NCBI GenBank assembly: GCA_009746045.1
Contig: RPFO01000164.1
Location: forward strand, 1,951,400 to 2,015,399
Direction of reading: 5' to 3'
Origin: Mesostigma viride
Lineage: Eukaryota > Streptophyta > Mesostigmatophyceae > Mesostigmatales > Mesostigmataceae
DNA: 64,000 nucleotides
Shown here: positions 32,050 through 43,867 of the stretch, piece by piece
Position numbering within the stretch: the stretch's first letter is position 1
Layout: every line of letters starts with the position of its first letter
The notes under the pieces: generated by a model
Told to the model about the DNA's origin: nothing
Database searches by the model: none
What the model saw: the letters and a program-made list of their open reading frames with translations, nothing else
Program-made: the position numbers and the translations under genes

Positions 32050-32480
32050 CTTGCGTGTCATGCGCATGGGCATGCCACGGAGTACTATGCTAATCTTGAG
32101 CATTAGAAAAATATTGACACGAAAGTGACAGTCAGCGTGTGCATCATGCCCAACCATATTCTGATCAACCATATAGTCACCAGAGGGGGACATAGTCCTC
32201 ATCCGAGCTGTCCTCTACTGTAATTGCAGACGAGGCGGTAGTGTAGCGGCTATCCTCAGGGGCAACAACCTCCACCTGCGGACTTTAACCCTGGCTAGCA
32301 ATGGGCCGTGGAGCCCGTGGGGAGAAAACAGGAGCATGCCCCTCAGAAAGGTGCTTATCGCAGATGGCAGCCCATTTCTCCTTGTCTAGATCATGCGGGC
32401 GCGGAGTACAGATAATCCCACAACCCCTGTATCCTCAAGCAGTTGTGTCACATATAGGTCCGGGCCGCGCCGCGACGTCG
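32050..32480 (-). pseudogene. 3' end of an unclassified transposable element (C-terminal coding remnant)
   Basis: On the minus strand a remnant encodes a basic segment ending KEKWAAICDKHL, a Pro/Arg region (SPRAPRP), then a conserved acidic tail ITVEDSSDEDY before a stop near 32178. The same order, in the opposite orientation and slightly less decayed, lies at 62960-63801. The downstream sequence, with CATGACACGCAAGTACTTAC on the minus strand, also recurs at 55600 and 63900. Superfamily not recognised. One in-frame stop is present. Confidence 0.6.
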
Positions 32481-33486
32481 GTGCGGGGCACGCGCATGCA
32501 AGTTTGCCAGTGGGTTGCGACGGGGCAAGGGGACCCTGCCATAGGAGAAGATATGTCCATCTGGCTGGCCAGTCTTACTACTACAGTAAGCCCCGCGGCA
32601 GGTCCCACATCGGTATTCACCTGCTTAAAAAGGTACTACTATGCAAAGGGCAAAAGTCAATATCCATGTGCACATGTGCAAAAACCTTGTCATGGTATTG
32701 ATGGTAAACAATCTTTACTGATTCTGGACCTATAGCAGACATTTGTTTGAACCACTATCATTGGCTATCGGGATGCTGTTTCTTTACTGCAGCCCTTGTG
32801 CGCACATGTTCAAAGAAAATTAAATTATATAGCATGACTCCGTTGGGATCTATCATGTAGCACGTATTCCATGGGCTGACGGGGGTGGGTGGGAACTGAG
32901 CCGCGAAATTAGACTAGCTATATAAGCTAACTCTAATTAATCTTATCTACAATATCCTAACTACTCTCTCTTGTGCACATGGTTCCTGTAGTTTCTTTGA
33001 CGTATATATAGAAGCATTTGCTATATTGTTTGGTCAGCCTCCAGTATCTCCGCAGATTTCTAGTGGCCTGCCCTGGCTTTCTGGTTGATGTTCATGAACG
33101 CAGGTCAATCAGAGCCTGCGTACATGTGTGCGCTTGCAAGTGTCATAGAATTCAATGCCAATGTAATGCCAATGTACGTACTGATGTAGTTACGTCGGCT
33201 AGAGTGCAAACGGAACTGCTGGTCAATTGGACTATACTGAAGTATGGAATCGACAGCCATTTCAAATTTATTTTATAACCCGGTGTGTATAATAATTAAA
33301 CACAGTAGTACACTGGGATGCGGTGTTACAAATGCACATCTACACATGCATGCCAACCTTGATGCTCATGCTATGTACACAACATCGCCACAAGAAGCTG
33401 CAACCCCATGTGCATGGGCCAGGGGAGTGTTGCAGGGTGAACCCAGTAATGGAAGCCTTATCGATCACGCCCTCCAGCAGACCTGC
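32481..33486. other. Intergenic, with a LINE 3'-UTR-like fragment
   Basis: At about 32818-32950 lies a copy of the repeat containing ATGCCTCCGTTGGGA-like sequence, which recurs near 44300, 54900 and 55730. The arogenate dehydrogenase 3' UTR occupies the right end, with TGTAA (minus) at 33330-33326. Nothing else is supported. Confidence 0.5.
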
Positions 33487-36400
33487 TCATGGGGTCCTGT
33501 TCACCTCTGCCACGTTCTTAACCTCTGCTACCTCTGGTTTCTTGTCACCACTCGGTGGCTCCACCACGGCAGGCCTGACGGGCGGGCTCTTCAACTGCGG
33601 CACCGGCGCCGGGGCCGCATCAAAGAGTTGTGCCCGCAGCACGTCGTGCAACTGGTCGAACAGCTGGCGCTTGACGGCATCGAATGCAATCTCCAGTTTC
33701 TCCAGCTGAAGAACGATGGAACAAACCACATGTGGAGCGGGAGGGAGGCAAAGGGTGCATGCAACATCCCCATGTCAACAAGTTCGCATCAGTAACATTC
33801 GCAAACAATATCGTCTGAGCTGCTAAACAGGATTCACATGAACTGTTCAGCTGTTCATATGAACTAAACAGGGTACTATACTAGTGAAGGCAAGCACATG
33901 CCCTTGCTGTTAGAATGGTGCAGACAGGGACATGGCATCACCTCTCCGCTGTTATGTTGCGAATGAATCAACACAAGGAGCTTTAGTTACATTTTTTGGA
34001 ATCAAGTACAAGGCCAACTGAAGGAAATCGGGAAAATACTGGTAAGGGGGGGGAGCTGATGAGTGTAGCTCACCGCAGGCTCCTACCCACCACCCCGCTA
34101 TTTCCGACCCAACTATCGGGGCGGGCATCAGCTCACTTCGTGAGGTCAGCGAAAATTGCCAGTGGGTCCTATCAGACATAACACAACAACACAAATCAAT
34201 GCCAAACGACACCACCATGCAGCATGCTTCCATCAGCAGCACGGTGCACGACCCTACTCTGTTGATTGCATCCCACAAGAAGCGGAAACAAGTACTGCAG
34301 CACGCGAGTGGCCATCCTGTGTTTTTTTCCGTGGGTATGAAGTCGCAGAGGAACGGGCCAGAACACTCAACCCCATATATATTCACGCACAGTCTGCCGC
34401 CCTACCTCGTTGGTGGCGTTGTTGTTGTACAAGAAGAGGCCGTAGTAGAGGTCGAAGCTGTCCTTGGCCGTGTTCTCCACCTGCCGCCGTAACGCAGCAA
34501 AATCAGGCAAGCATGGATGGCACGACAAGGAATGAGCGGCATGGCGTGAACAGGCGTGCAGGTCGATAAGCCATCGCTTCAGCACTGTGCACGCACCACG
34601 GGTGACGGAGTGCAGATCCGTTGCGGGCCACACGTAGGAGTGGGCATGCGGGGCCACCTGCGAGGTTGCTGGCTGGAGTGTAGTTATGAAACTGGGGTGC
34701 CGGATGGAATCAATGACAGCGGGCGCACCATCTACAGCAACCCAACAGATGACTACGGTACCACAGAGTTCCCATGTTTGCCCTCATATGCATAAAGCTT
34801 CTAGGCTGATGTTAAAAGTGCCTGCATCTGACTTCAAATACCCAGCCCTTACCCATCAGGCTGCCCTTACTAGGCCTAGCTGCCCCCGCAGCTCCACTTT
34901 TACCCGCAACAAGGGGCACCTACCCCTGATGTTTAGATATTGACACGTACCCGCCGAGGATAACCCAACTCCTAGCTGCGGGTGGCACCTATCGGTCATG
35001 TTTAGACGTTCCAGCAGCACGTCTATTGGCACGCACCAGCTGCCCCCGCACTATCCTACCCCTTGCGTGAGGACATCCTACCCCTTGCCGGTGCGTACCA
35101 GGGTGAGCAGCGTCTGGTAGCCCTTGGTGTTGATCGGCGTGCTCTCCAGCTTGAGCTTGCCAAGCACCCTGCACGGTTCACAGGGAAAAGCAACAGTAAC
35201 GGGGGGTGGGGGGGGGGGGGGGGGCGAAGGGCGGGAAGCGAGCGAGCGAGCGAGCGAGGGAGGGAGGGAGGGAGGGAGGGAGGGAGGGAGGGAGGGAGGG
35301 AGGGAGGGAGGGAGGGAGGGAGGGAGGGAGGGAGGGAGGGAGGGAGGGAGGGAGGGAGGGAGGGAGGGAGGGAGGGAGGGAGGGAGGGAGGGAGGGAGGG
35401 AGGGAGCACAGCGGGAAGGGGAAAGGAGGGGAATCCGATATGGAAAGCACACAGGCGGGCAGCCAGGTCAGCGAGTAGGCAGGCAGGGATCCCCATGATC
35501 ATCGGTGTCAAGACTGTTGTTGTTATAACCAGCGTCTAAGAGGCTTACAATCATGTTGGAGCGCTACGCAGGATGGGACGCATAGACAAGTGCCACATGC
35601 ACCCTTCAACTTTTGCGTTCAAATAGACATTCCCGAAAGGTGTGGCAGCATGCAGGGAGAGGGGAATCGGACTGGAAAGGAGCAGGAGAGGGGACAACAA
35701 GGACAAGCTGCAGAGCGAGGAATGCACCTATCAAAGGACCATGAGTAACCAGGGACCATGAGTGAGGGTTTTTAACCACACTTGACTTCGACTAGCTCGG
35801 AAATCCCCCGGATTTGGGATTTGGTCAATTTTGTAAGCCAACCTAGTCGGGGTCGGGGTCGGCGCGCAGGACGCACCGGTCCGGAATCGGCAGGATTATC
35901 TGCCTCGGAAAGCGAGCTAGTCGGGGATACGGTTGCACTTGCCCCACGCGGAAAAAAATTGTGTTCCTTCAATCGGTGGGAAACCGGTGAGGCATCGACC
36001 TCGATACCAGACGAAATCAATTGAATTTGCTGAATTTCCCTACTAGTCGCGGCTAGCCTGGGGGGGGGAGGAGGCTAGGGAAAACTAGGCAAAAACTAGG
36101 GGAATTTCGGAAATCCCGCCATTTTCACCTAGTTTGTAGGAAATGGCCAGAGTTTACCTAGTTCGCAAGTCTGACCACGTTTCTTCCTGGATTTTGCTGA
36201 AACCCTCCGGATTTCGCCTAGTCCAAGTCAAGTGTGGAAACACCCTGAAGGCTGGGTCCTGCTGACATGAAGTGGGAACTTTGCCATGTTAATCTGATGC
36301 ACTTACGCCGCAAATACTTTGATACACCAACTTAGTGAAATAGTTTGCTTCGGCCATATTCATAACTTATGGTCAACAAGGACCGTGCCACAATCATATA

Positions 36401-39400
36401 TCAAGGAGACAAACAGCGCAGGCCAGAAATCGGGAGAATCAGGACCATGGTAGCTCGAGCCTGCCGTTATCTTGTCCGCGTTTTCGAGTCGTTCAGGATG
36501 ATGGATATGAATGGAGATGGAAATGTGTAGCCTTGTGCATTGAAATTGTGGCTGGCTGACGTGAAGAGCGACTAGATGACCTAGACAGTGGGACCGGAAG
36601 CAGCTTGCTTGATCAGGGCGTGTGTTTCGAGCCTATCATATACAGCCACAAACATGTTATAGCCACAAGGTCACCGTGCATGGGATGCGTCCTTGGTTGC
36701 AGGAGCCAACCTCACCTGCCCACAGGGTGCATGATGAATGAAAGAATAACCCAGCTGCCCACGGTGTGCGTGATGAATGAAAGAATACCTCACCTGCCCA
36801 CGGTGTGCGTCATGAACTGGCTGCTGGCGGCGTAGCGGTCATGCTCCTCACACGACATCTCCACCATGCGGCAGCCCTGGGTAAGGGACAGGTGGCACAG
36901 GGGAGGGGACATGCCAGGTGGCACGGTGGGGGAAGTGCATATGGCGGGCAGGCGCACAACAGGCACCACGCACACCACGGACAGGAACATGTGCTGAGAG
37001 CAGAAAGCAGCCAGAATACAAGGGCAGGCGTGCACAGCAGCGATGCTAGACAAGGCAGCAACCCCCCCCAGAAAAAAAAAATATATATATATATATATAT
37101 ACTCCGGTGAGACCAACCCAATGCTTGGCAGAGGAGCCTTGACCACGCTCATCCAACACACTGGTGCCTACATGCGCAAGGTCCTTGCTGGAAAAGGGCT
37201 GCGCAATGCCAGCGTTCCCTGACTTAGCTGCCCACCAAGGTGCTCACTCTAGGCTCCAGCTACTAAGCGAGGGATTCTCTACAAGCACCCACCATCAAAT
37301 ACTATGTACCGTCATCCGGGTACCCCACCTTGCCTTGAAGAGTGTTGAGGAATCACTTCGATGTCTTCACTACAGCATCCTCCTATTTACTGTAGGCCAT
37401 GCCCTATTCGCCCACCTCATTCTAAAAAACGTGCAGAAGGTGCTGCGATGTGTTCACTGGAAGCTCCTCCTATTCACTATTGCCCCATCCACCTATCTCG
37501 TTCTCAAAGATGAAAATACCAAAGATTAACGCTCCAAAATGTTGAGGAAGCGCTGCCATGTGTTCACTAGATGCCCCTACTCACCTCCCCCTGATCACGA
37601 TAGGCCATGACTTGTCAAGTCTCTGCCCACCTCGTTCTCAAAGATGTTGAGGAAGCGCTCGGTTCGAGACCCCGGGTCGCGGCTGTGCACGCGCACTTTC
37701 TCAAACACAAACGGCAGCCCCTGCCACGAGTCCTTGCCGCTCTCGGGCCCAAACATGGGGTGCGTGCACAGGATGTCAAACTCCTCGGGCAACGCCTGCG
37801 CACACGAGGGCCCCGGACAGCACATGCGTGCGGTAGCCGACACGGTTGGGCAAGGAGTGAGCGTGCATAGCCAGTGCAGCAGCGGGCGCCGTCGCACCGA
37901 AATGTGGGTCAAGGCCAGGGGGGTGCGGGCGGGCGGTAGCGGACATAGTGGCAGGTGTCATAAGCTCGTGCAGACATGTGGCGGCAGGCAGCATTAGTTC
38001 CTATTGAGATGCAGCAGTAGGCGAGACAACGGCACCATGGTCACAATCAAAAAGGGACAATGACTGCTGCCATTTGCATGGACTCGCACACGGTTCAACG
38101 AGCAAGGCATTCGCAGGTGTGGCATGGGGGCTTAAGTGCTGTAAAATGAACCTTATCCTCGAGCTGTGTGGCTGGCATGCTTGCTCATCGGTCATGCACA
38201 GGTTGAAGCGAGGGGTGGGGTGATAAGGACGAAATGCAGGAATAAACGTAGGGAAAATATATGGACAAATAGGAGCACATTTAGATATAAGCTATCCCTT
38301 CATCCAGAGAGTGCATCTAACGATGAAAAGTGTACGCTGTTATGAACAGGGCGAAAGAAAAAGTTCTACTTAGCAGTTAGCATCAGCACCACCACCCCAA
38401 TGCCGCTGCCCCCTCCAAACCCCCTATTGCTGCCCCTTGTCCCCCCCCTAGTGACTTCCCCCCTTCCCCCCTCCCCCCTCCCCCCTCCCCCTCCCCCCCT
38501 CCCCCCTCCCCTCCCCCCCCTCCCCCCTCCCCCTCCCCCCCTCCCCCCTCCCCCCTCCCCCCTCCCCCCTCCCCCCCTCCCCCCTCCCCCCTCCCCCCCT
38601 CCCCCCTCCCCCCCTCCCCCCCTCCCCCCCTCCCCCCTGGCCCCCCTATCCCACTTTCCCTCTCCCCCTGGCATGACTGCCCCCCGGTACGCCATGCCAC
38701 ACCCTTCGGCGCACCCCGCTACGTACGCTGAGGAAGAGGCGCTTCGGGAACTCCTTGACCGAGAGCACGTCGACAAAGACGGTGCGGCGCCGCAGCCGCT
38801 GCAAGGGCAGCTGCGCGAGGATGGCCTTTGTGGAGAGGATGGAGGAGCAGAGGACGACGACGTCGGGGTGCTCCTCACACAGGTCATTGGGATCGCTGTG
38901 GGTGGGTAGGCGGGGTTGATAAAATTTGTTGTTGGTTGGTGTGGGTAGTGTGGGTGGGGGTGGGTGTGGTGGGGTGGGGGTGGGGGGGTGGGGGGTCGGG
39001 GTGGGGGGGTGGGGGGGCACACACATGTACGGATGTGTGGTCATGGGTAGAAAGCCACAAGCATGAGTGGCCATGTTTCTGTGTATCGAGGGGGGGGGGG
39101 AGGGGGACTGGGGGGGATGGGGGGGACTTGACAAGGGCACGCGTGTTAGGACTTGCTTCTTATTTATTAATATACCTCAGAAATCATGATATTCTAAGCG
39201 TTTTTCTGGGCTGGGGGGGATGGGGGGGACTTTACATAGGCACGCGTGTTTGGAGGCAGTTTTCAGGGAGGAAGGGATGGCAATTGTGCTGGCCATCTGG
39301 CACGCGGGATTGGAGTGCTCACGATATCCTTGCGATATACAAGAGCATATGGAGAGGTTGCAGGCTGCTGCTGCTGGGCTATCATGCCACCTGGCATATG

Positions 39401-40458
39401 CCTCCATGAACTGTGCCGCTAGTCACATGCCTCCAGCAACCCTACAGCTAGGCATGCACGACTCCCAACATGCACCAAGGGTCCCGATGTTGGCCACCTT
39501 TCGTGAGATGGGCATTGCCATGATTGTAGTTTGACCCTGTTTTGACAGTTAACTTCCACGCAGGCTCCTTCGTGCCATCGGGGCCGGGACAGTGGAGGAC
39601 ACAGGTGCCAAGAATATCTAGTGTGCCTAAGGTACCAATTGTGCCTAGACGGAATAGATAGGGTAGACCAGGTACCTGTAATATTTAGCGCCACAGAGTA
39701 CAGTTACCGATGCCTATGGTTCACGGTACCCAGCGTGCTCATAACCACATAAAGAACGTGGGGATACAGTATACAATAATGAATGTGGAAGGTCCCCAAC
39801 TGTCACATAAGTTTCAGGTCAAGCCCCCATCCCAAAGGACAGTGGATTTTGGGACTAAACTGCGTAGGACGCATAATCACTCGCTCGCTTCAATGCCGAC
39901 ACGCTGCCACGAATGCCGGCTTCTTCGGCATCGTACACTTACGACGCATGCATGCCCCACAAACAGAACTTACTGGAAAAAACGGACGCCAATCTCCTGC
40001 GCAAGACTGGTGTAATCCTGCCGCGATGTAGCCAGGACCTCATGTCCCTGTTTGACGAAGCGCTTCGCTATAAACTGCCCAAAATTGCCAAAGCCGACAA
40101 TTGCTATCCGCAACCGGTTGGCGCTCTTCAACTCAGCCCTCATTTTGTGCTCGAAATCAAACGGCTGTGCAGCATCAAGTGCCTGTGCCTGCATTCTGTA
40201 ATGCTCACGGCATGAAGATCGCAGCAATGGCGTTCTGTCCAAGCCGGCAACCTCTCCAAAGAAATCGGTCTTAGCCAACTCACTCGCTTTGAGATCACGT
40301 CGGCTGCTGGAAGGTTGAAGAGTTAGCTGGCTGCGGCAAGTAACAACCGGCCGCAACGGTTCAGTTCGGCAGGATGATCTGGCTTTGTACTCTTGGAATG
40401 CGAGGGGCTTTCTAGCAGCTAGGCTATGAAAGGCAATGTTGTGGGCAGCAGCAGCCAT
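33487..40458 (-). CDS. Arogenate dehydrogenase, plastid-targeted (tyrosine biosynthesis)
   Basis: Seven exons (minus) are 40458-39974, 38895-38727, 37795-37631, 36876-36794, 35168-35099, 34480-34406 and 33705-33487. All are GT-AG with matching phases, giving 421 residues. Residues 1-100 are Ser/Arg-rich like a chloroplast transit peptide. The Rossmann motif GFGNFG is at 122-127. Conserved blocks follow: EEHPDVVVLCSSILST, VFVDVLSVKEFPK, CTHPMFGPESGKDSW, EEHDRYAASSQFMTHTVGR and STPINTKGYQTLL. The family oxidatively decarboxylates arogenate to tyrosine with NADP+. It is a single-domain plant-type enzyme without a fused chorismate mutase. Introns hold a (GGGA)n tract, a C6T minisatellite, an (AT)n tract and a 480-bp MITE. 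TGTAA lies 157 nt past the stop. The last exon tail (about 40 residues, Pro/Lys/Glu-rich) is poorly conserved. Confidence 0.92.
35246..35406. repeat. (GGGA)n microsatellite in an arogenate dehydrogenase intron
   Basis: About 38 GGGA units run in the intron between 35169 and 36793, preceded by a G-run and GAGC repeats. The open frames it creates on both strands (poly GREG or PSLP) are artefacts of the 4-bp period. Confidence 0.97.
35766..36245. mobile_element. 480-bp MITE with 3-bp target duplication, inside an intron
   Basis: The ends GGGTTTTTAACCACACTTGA and the complement of TCAAGTGTGGAAACACCC form imperfect inverted repeats of about 30 bp that continue as CTTSGACTAG. They are flanked by TGA on both sides (35763-35765, 36246-36248). 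No coding capacity. The 3-bp duplication and G-rich start could fit PIF/Harbinger-like or CACTA-like groups, and neither is certain. Confidence 0.7.
37078..37100. repeat. Short (AT)n tract
   Basis: A poly-A run followed by about 10 AT dinucleotides lies in the intron between the fourth and third exons of arogenate dehydrogenase. Confidence 0.9.
38448..38640. repeat. C6T / C5T minisatellite
   Basis: Near-perfect repeats of CCCCCCT (7-mer, sometimes 6-mer) run in the intron just 3' (minus sense) of the second exon of arogenate dehydrogenase. A G/T-rich tract (GTGGGG) lies on the other side of the same exon at about 38930-39020. Confidence 0.95.
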
Positions 40459-41167
40459 TGGTAGGGTGATCAGCCAGCGTGCCTAGTGAATGTCATGCAT
40501 CCAGCGACGAAGCCGCCCGAGCGAACTATCAGCTACTGATTCTTCGAAGTAAGCCTCCCTATCAATCCCTCCCTACCAATCCCCTGCTGCACACATTGTA
40601 ACCAGTGGCCATTAAAAGGACTCGGAAACCATCGCTAGCGTGAGTGACGGCAGACAGTGTGCTGCTGACGATGGCCGCCGTGGGGAGCGCGAGCATACCT
40701 CCGGTCACGGTTGTCCTCGATCCAAGCTGGCACGCTTGGCATGCCGTGGCTGACGACTCTCGTGATGCCAGCAGTATGCCACTTGCCAGGATGTTGAATA
40801 CCAAGATACGCCAGATGTTGAAAGAACGCATGTGGGACATCAACTCATCAAACCTCAGATCGAAGGATCGCGTATACGGCCGAGTGCTCTTTCGATCCAA
40901 TCAATTATCTTCAATTATTGTTTAGATAATAGATATTTAGCGGCAAGTTTGCCAGCTTCAAGTGCAGGCGCTGTACATCCCCGCTCCCAAGGGAGGGGCC
41001 ATTACATAACACTTTCCCGCTACAGTACTGATACAGTACTGTACTGTACAGAAGGTATCCGATGATGCAACCGTCCATGTCCCAGTGCCCCGATAGTATC
41101 ACCGATACTAAATATATCCGGCCCTCGGCCACTATAGATTCTCTGCTGCCCTTGGGCGGCGTGGGAT

Positions 41168-41219
<52 letters not shown>

Positions 41220-41446
41220 CTGTACAGTACTTTACCGCTACTTCGGTGGGTAGATGCCTGGCGGGCGCGACGCGGCGCGGGGTTCCCCTGTTCATGCGGG
41301 CGTCCTTTTGGAATGCACGCACAGGGCCAGGGGCAGCGATTGCGGGTGTTGGGCCAAAGAAAGACAAGAGCCGCCATCAGGAAAAGAAGTGCAGGTTCGC
41401 GCGTTTTCAAGGCGGGAGCAGACGGCGAGCGGCTAGCTCTTCCGCC
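40459..41446. promoter_or_regulatory. Shared head-to-head intergenic region of arogenate dehydrogenase and eIF3i
   Basis: Both neighbouring genes read outward from this 988-bp region, so it must hold both promoters unless an unseen 5' exon exists. It contains an (AAC)n run at about 41168-41220 and, on its left flank, several overlapping TACAGTACTGTAC palindromic steps (41024-41052). I could not identify a TATA box with confidence. Confidence 0.5.
41168..41220. repeat. (AAC)n microsatellite
   Basis: About 17 AAC units lie about 230 bp upstream of the eIF3i start codon. Confidence 0.97.
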
Positions 41447-42412
41447 ATGAGACCCCTCCTGCTGAAGGGGCATGAACGCCCCTTGACATTTATTAAGTAC
41501 AATAAAGATGGGGACCTCCTTTTTTCCTGCGCCAAGGATCTCACACCGACAGTGTGGCTTTCGGATTCGGGGGAGAGGCTGGGTACGTACAATGGGCATG
41601 GTGGTGCAGTGTGGGCCTGCGACGTCACGCGGGATTCCAGGCGGCTAATAACGGGATCCGCCGACCAGACGGTGCGGCTGTGGAACACGGAAACCGGTCA
41701 GGAGCTTTCTCGCATCAAATTCCGGATGCCGGCGCGGTGCGTGAATTTCAGTATGAGTGAAAAGAGCGTTGTGGTGACGACCGACCCGTTCATGGGTGAG
41801 CCGTCTGCCATCCACATCTTCGCCATCCAGAACGACAGATTGATAGAGGATCCTCTGATGACCTTCCACGGACATCAAGGAAATATCAGGCGCGCTTTTT
41901 TCAGCAACGTGGACAGGGAGATTATCTCGGCGGGCGATGACTGTATCATTAGGAAATGGGATGTCAAGTCGGGAGAGGTGCTAATCACCTCAGAAGCCCA
42001 CCTCAAGCAGGTCAACCACATCGCTTTCAGCAAGGATCAAACCCACTTTGTCACGGCATCCATGGACAAGACAGCCAAGCTGTTTGATACACAGACGCTG
42101 GATGTCCTGAAGACGTACCACACGGGCCGACCTGTCAACTCCGCTGACATTTCCCCGATCATGCCCCACGTCCTGGTAGGAGGAGGCCAGGAAGCCTCGC
42201 AGGTCACAACCACGTCGACTAAGGCGGGCAAGTTTGAGTCCAAGTTTTTCCACAAAATCTTTGAAGACGAGATCGGTGGTGTCAAGGGCCACTTCGGCCC
42301 CATCAATGCGGTGGCGTTCCATCCAAACGGCGGCAGCTTCTCTAGCGGTGGTGAGGACGGCTACGTGAGGCTGCACCACTTTGACTACGATTACTTCAAC
42401 ATGAAGTACTGA
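41447..42412 (+). CDS. Eukaryotic translation initiation factor 3 subunit I (WD40)
   Basis: The protein has 321 residues and is intronless. The ATG at 41447 is chosen because the family begins MRPLLLKGHERPLT; the open frame further upstream lacks family similarity. WD repeats are visible: GDLLFSCAKDLTPTVW, GTYNGHGGAVWACDVT, ITGSADQTVRLWNTETG, ISAGDDCIIRKWDVKSGEV, VTASMDKTAKLFDTQTLDVL and the C-terminal KGHFGPINAVAFHPNGGSFS with SSGGEDGYVRLHHFD. The signature VLVGGGQEASQVTTTS is present. It is a beta-propeller subunit of the cytosolic eIF3 complex, which helps assemble the 43S preinitiation complex. Length matches the family (about 325). A single exon contrasts with the intron-rich neighbours, although intronless copies can be ancestral or retroposed. 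TGTAA at 42958-42962 may end the transcript. Confidence 0.97.
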   Translation: MRPLLLKGHERPLTFIKYNKDGDLLFSCAKDLTPTVWLSDSGERLGTYNGHGGAVWACDVTRDSRRLITGSADQTVRLWNTETGQELSRIKFRMPARCVNFSMSEKSVVVTTDPFMGEPSAIHIFAIQNDRLIEDPLMTFHGHQGNIRRAFFSNVDREIISAGDDCIIRKWDVKSGEVLITSEAHLKQVNHIAFSKDQTHFVTASMDKTAKLFDTQTLDVLKTYHTGRPVNSADISPIMPHVLVGGGQEASQVTTTSTKAGKFESKFFHKIFEDEIGGVKGHFGPINAVAFHPNGGSFSSGGEDGYVRLHHFDYDYFNMKY

Positions 42413-43290
42413 GGCTGCTGGTACTCTGCCGCATCGGTTGAAGAACAAGGCCAGGTGCCACGCAGTTTGCTGTGCAGTGCTCATCGTCTTGAGCCTCTTT
42501 GACAGTGTGCGGGCTTCTTTTCTCGGTGTGAGACATGCCTTGCCTCCGCCAGTCACTCCGTCCTTTCGATTCTAGCGGCTTTTATTGCCATAATAGCCTT
42601 CATCGTCCAGCGCTTCTGGCTGGCAACTATGCCTGGCTGTGTCTGTGGCCCTGTGGCATATGCCCCCTGGTGAATCATGCTCACCTTCAGCGTCGCACTG
42701 CTGGCAGCCATCCTACCATTTTTTATACCTGCACCTCCAGGATGGCGCTTTGTTTAGCGGCATTGGCTTTACGTAGCTGCGCAAACACTGCACCCTAGCT
42801 GCTTACGAGCGAGCAAGATGCCGAGCTATAGCTGGCGGTCATGCCATGCTGGGATGAAAGCATGAGAGGGCGCTTGTGTCGCCTAACCTAGTTTGCTTCT
42901 TTGGCGGGGGTCCTGTGAGCAGCAAACATAGATCTGATGACTGGGGTGCAACTTGGTTGTAACATGTTTGCACCTGCAATAGACAGTTAGATTCTTGAAT
43001 AATTTTGATAGGCCGCTCAACACCGGCCTGAACCTAGGTAACTATTATTTAATAAATAGGTCATGACAAACTCATTGTAAGTGAGACAGCCATTCCTGGA
43101 CGCATGACGGTCCAACATTGCCTGATGATTAGAGCAGTTTCCGGAGAATGTAAGGCGCGACGATCGCGTGGCTGCCTGTAGGAAGATCTGCATACCAAGG
43201 AGACAACCAGCGCAGGCCAGGTATCTGGAGAATCCGGACCATATAGCTCGAGCCTGCCGTTATCTTATCCGCATTTTTGAGTCGTCCAGG
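42413..43290. other. eIF3i 3' UTR and unassigned intergenic DNA
   Basis: The first roughly 550 nt are probably the 3' UTR. No further gene is seen. A segment near 43200-43290 (GCGCAGGCCAG, GCTCGAGCCTGCCGTTATCTT) is repeated at 36410-36480, so it is a dispersed repeat. Confidence 0.5.
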
Positions 43291-43369
43291 ATGATTAATT
43301 AATTAGGAACATAACTCCGTTGGGAGTATCTGTAGCACATAGCCCAGAGTAAGGCAGGGCCGCCCCCGC

Positions 43370-43640
43370 TTCTTCTCATCTTTAAGAGCCCAGCGGACAA
43401 GGTTTCGTTCCTCAGACGCCGCAAGCGGCTCGAGAAGACTCTCTTCACCCTTGACGACGACTTGACCCTGGCGCAGCAACAACGGCGACGGGAGCTATGG
43501 CCGACCTACCTCCAGCTCCGGCAGACCAAGGCGGGGCAGCCGGTGTACTGGAAGGGGGCGGCCATCGATACGTCGGCCACAAGCCCTGGCAGGCGACCCC
43601 CGCGGCCCCAGCGACTCCAGACGCCCCAGCTTAGGGGACT
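43370..43640 (+). pseudogene. LINE ORF1 C-terminal fragment
   Basis: The plus strand encodes SPADKVSFLRRRKRLE, TLDDDLTLAQQQRRRELWPT and GQPVYWKGAAIDT, the same tail as at 13060-13200 (opposite strand). It begins abruptly and lacks the rest of ORF1. Sequence with AATTAGGAACATAACTCCG at about 43309 and its inverted copy at about 44225 bracket this segment and the tRNA-like repeat next to it. Confidence 0.7.
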
Positions 43641-43684
43641 ACAGCAGTAGTAGTGTAGAATAGATAGACCGTGGCCATGTACGC

Positions 43685-43867
43685 CTGTAGGTGTAAGTTG
43701 GCGATGCCATGGTAACCGGAGACGTCCGTCCTATAGTCAGCAAAATTGGTGCGAGAGGTCCCCAGTTCGATTCCGGTCGGATTCATTTGCAGATCGCGTT
43801 TTCCGCGTTTTCCGCGGCCCGGCACTGAACACAAAGGTTTTCACCTTTGCGGAGTGTCTGATCAGAA
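43685..43867 (+). repeat. tRNA-like (SINE-like) repeat, partial copy
   Basis: It is homologous to the 3' two-thirds of 44483-44782 and 52968-53252. It contains GTTCGATTCC, a good match to an RNA polymerase III B box, and TCCGTCC...GGTCGGA that could pair as an acceptor-like stem with one mismatch. Confidence 0.6.

Noticed and set aside
35056-35539. GREG- or PSLP-repeat open frames on both strands
   Set aside because: They arise from the (GGGA)n tract in an intron. Only 35168-35099 is a real exon.
38366-39022. Gly- or Pro-rich protein frames around 38.4-39.0 kb
   Set aside because: They are produced by the C6T minisatellite and GTGGG tract. Only 38895-38727 (minus) is coding.
41246-41446. 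N-terminal extension of eIF3i (67 residues upstream of MRPLLL)
   Set aside because: The family starts at MRP-LLKGHER and the extension has no similarity to it. It reads as 5' UTR.
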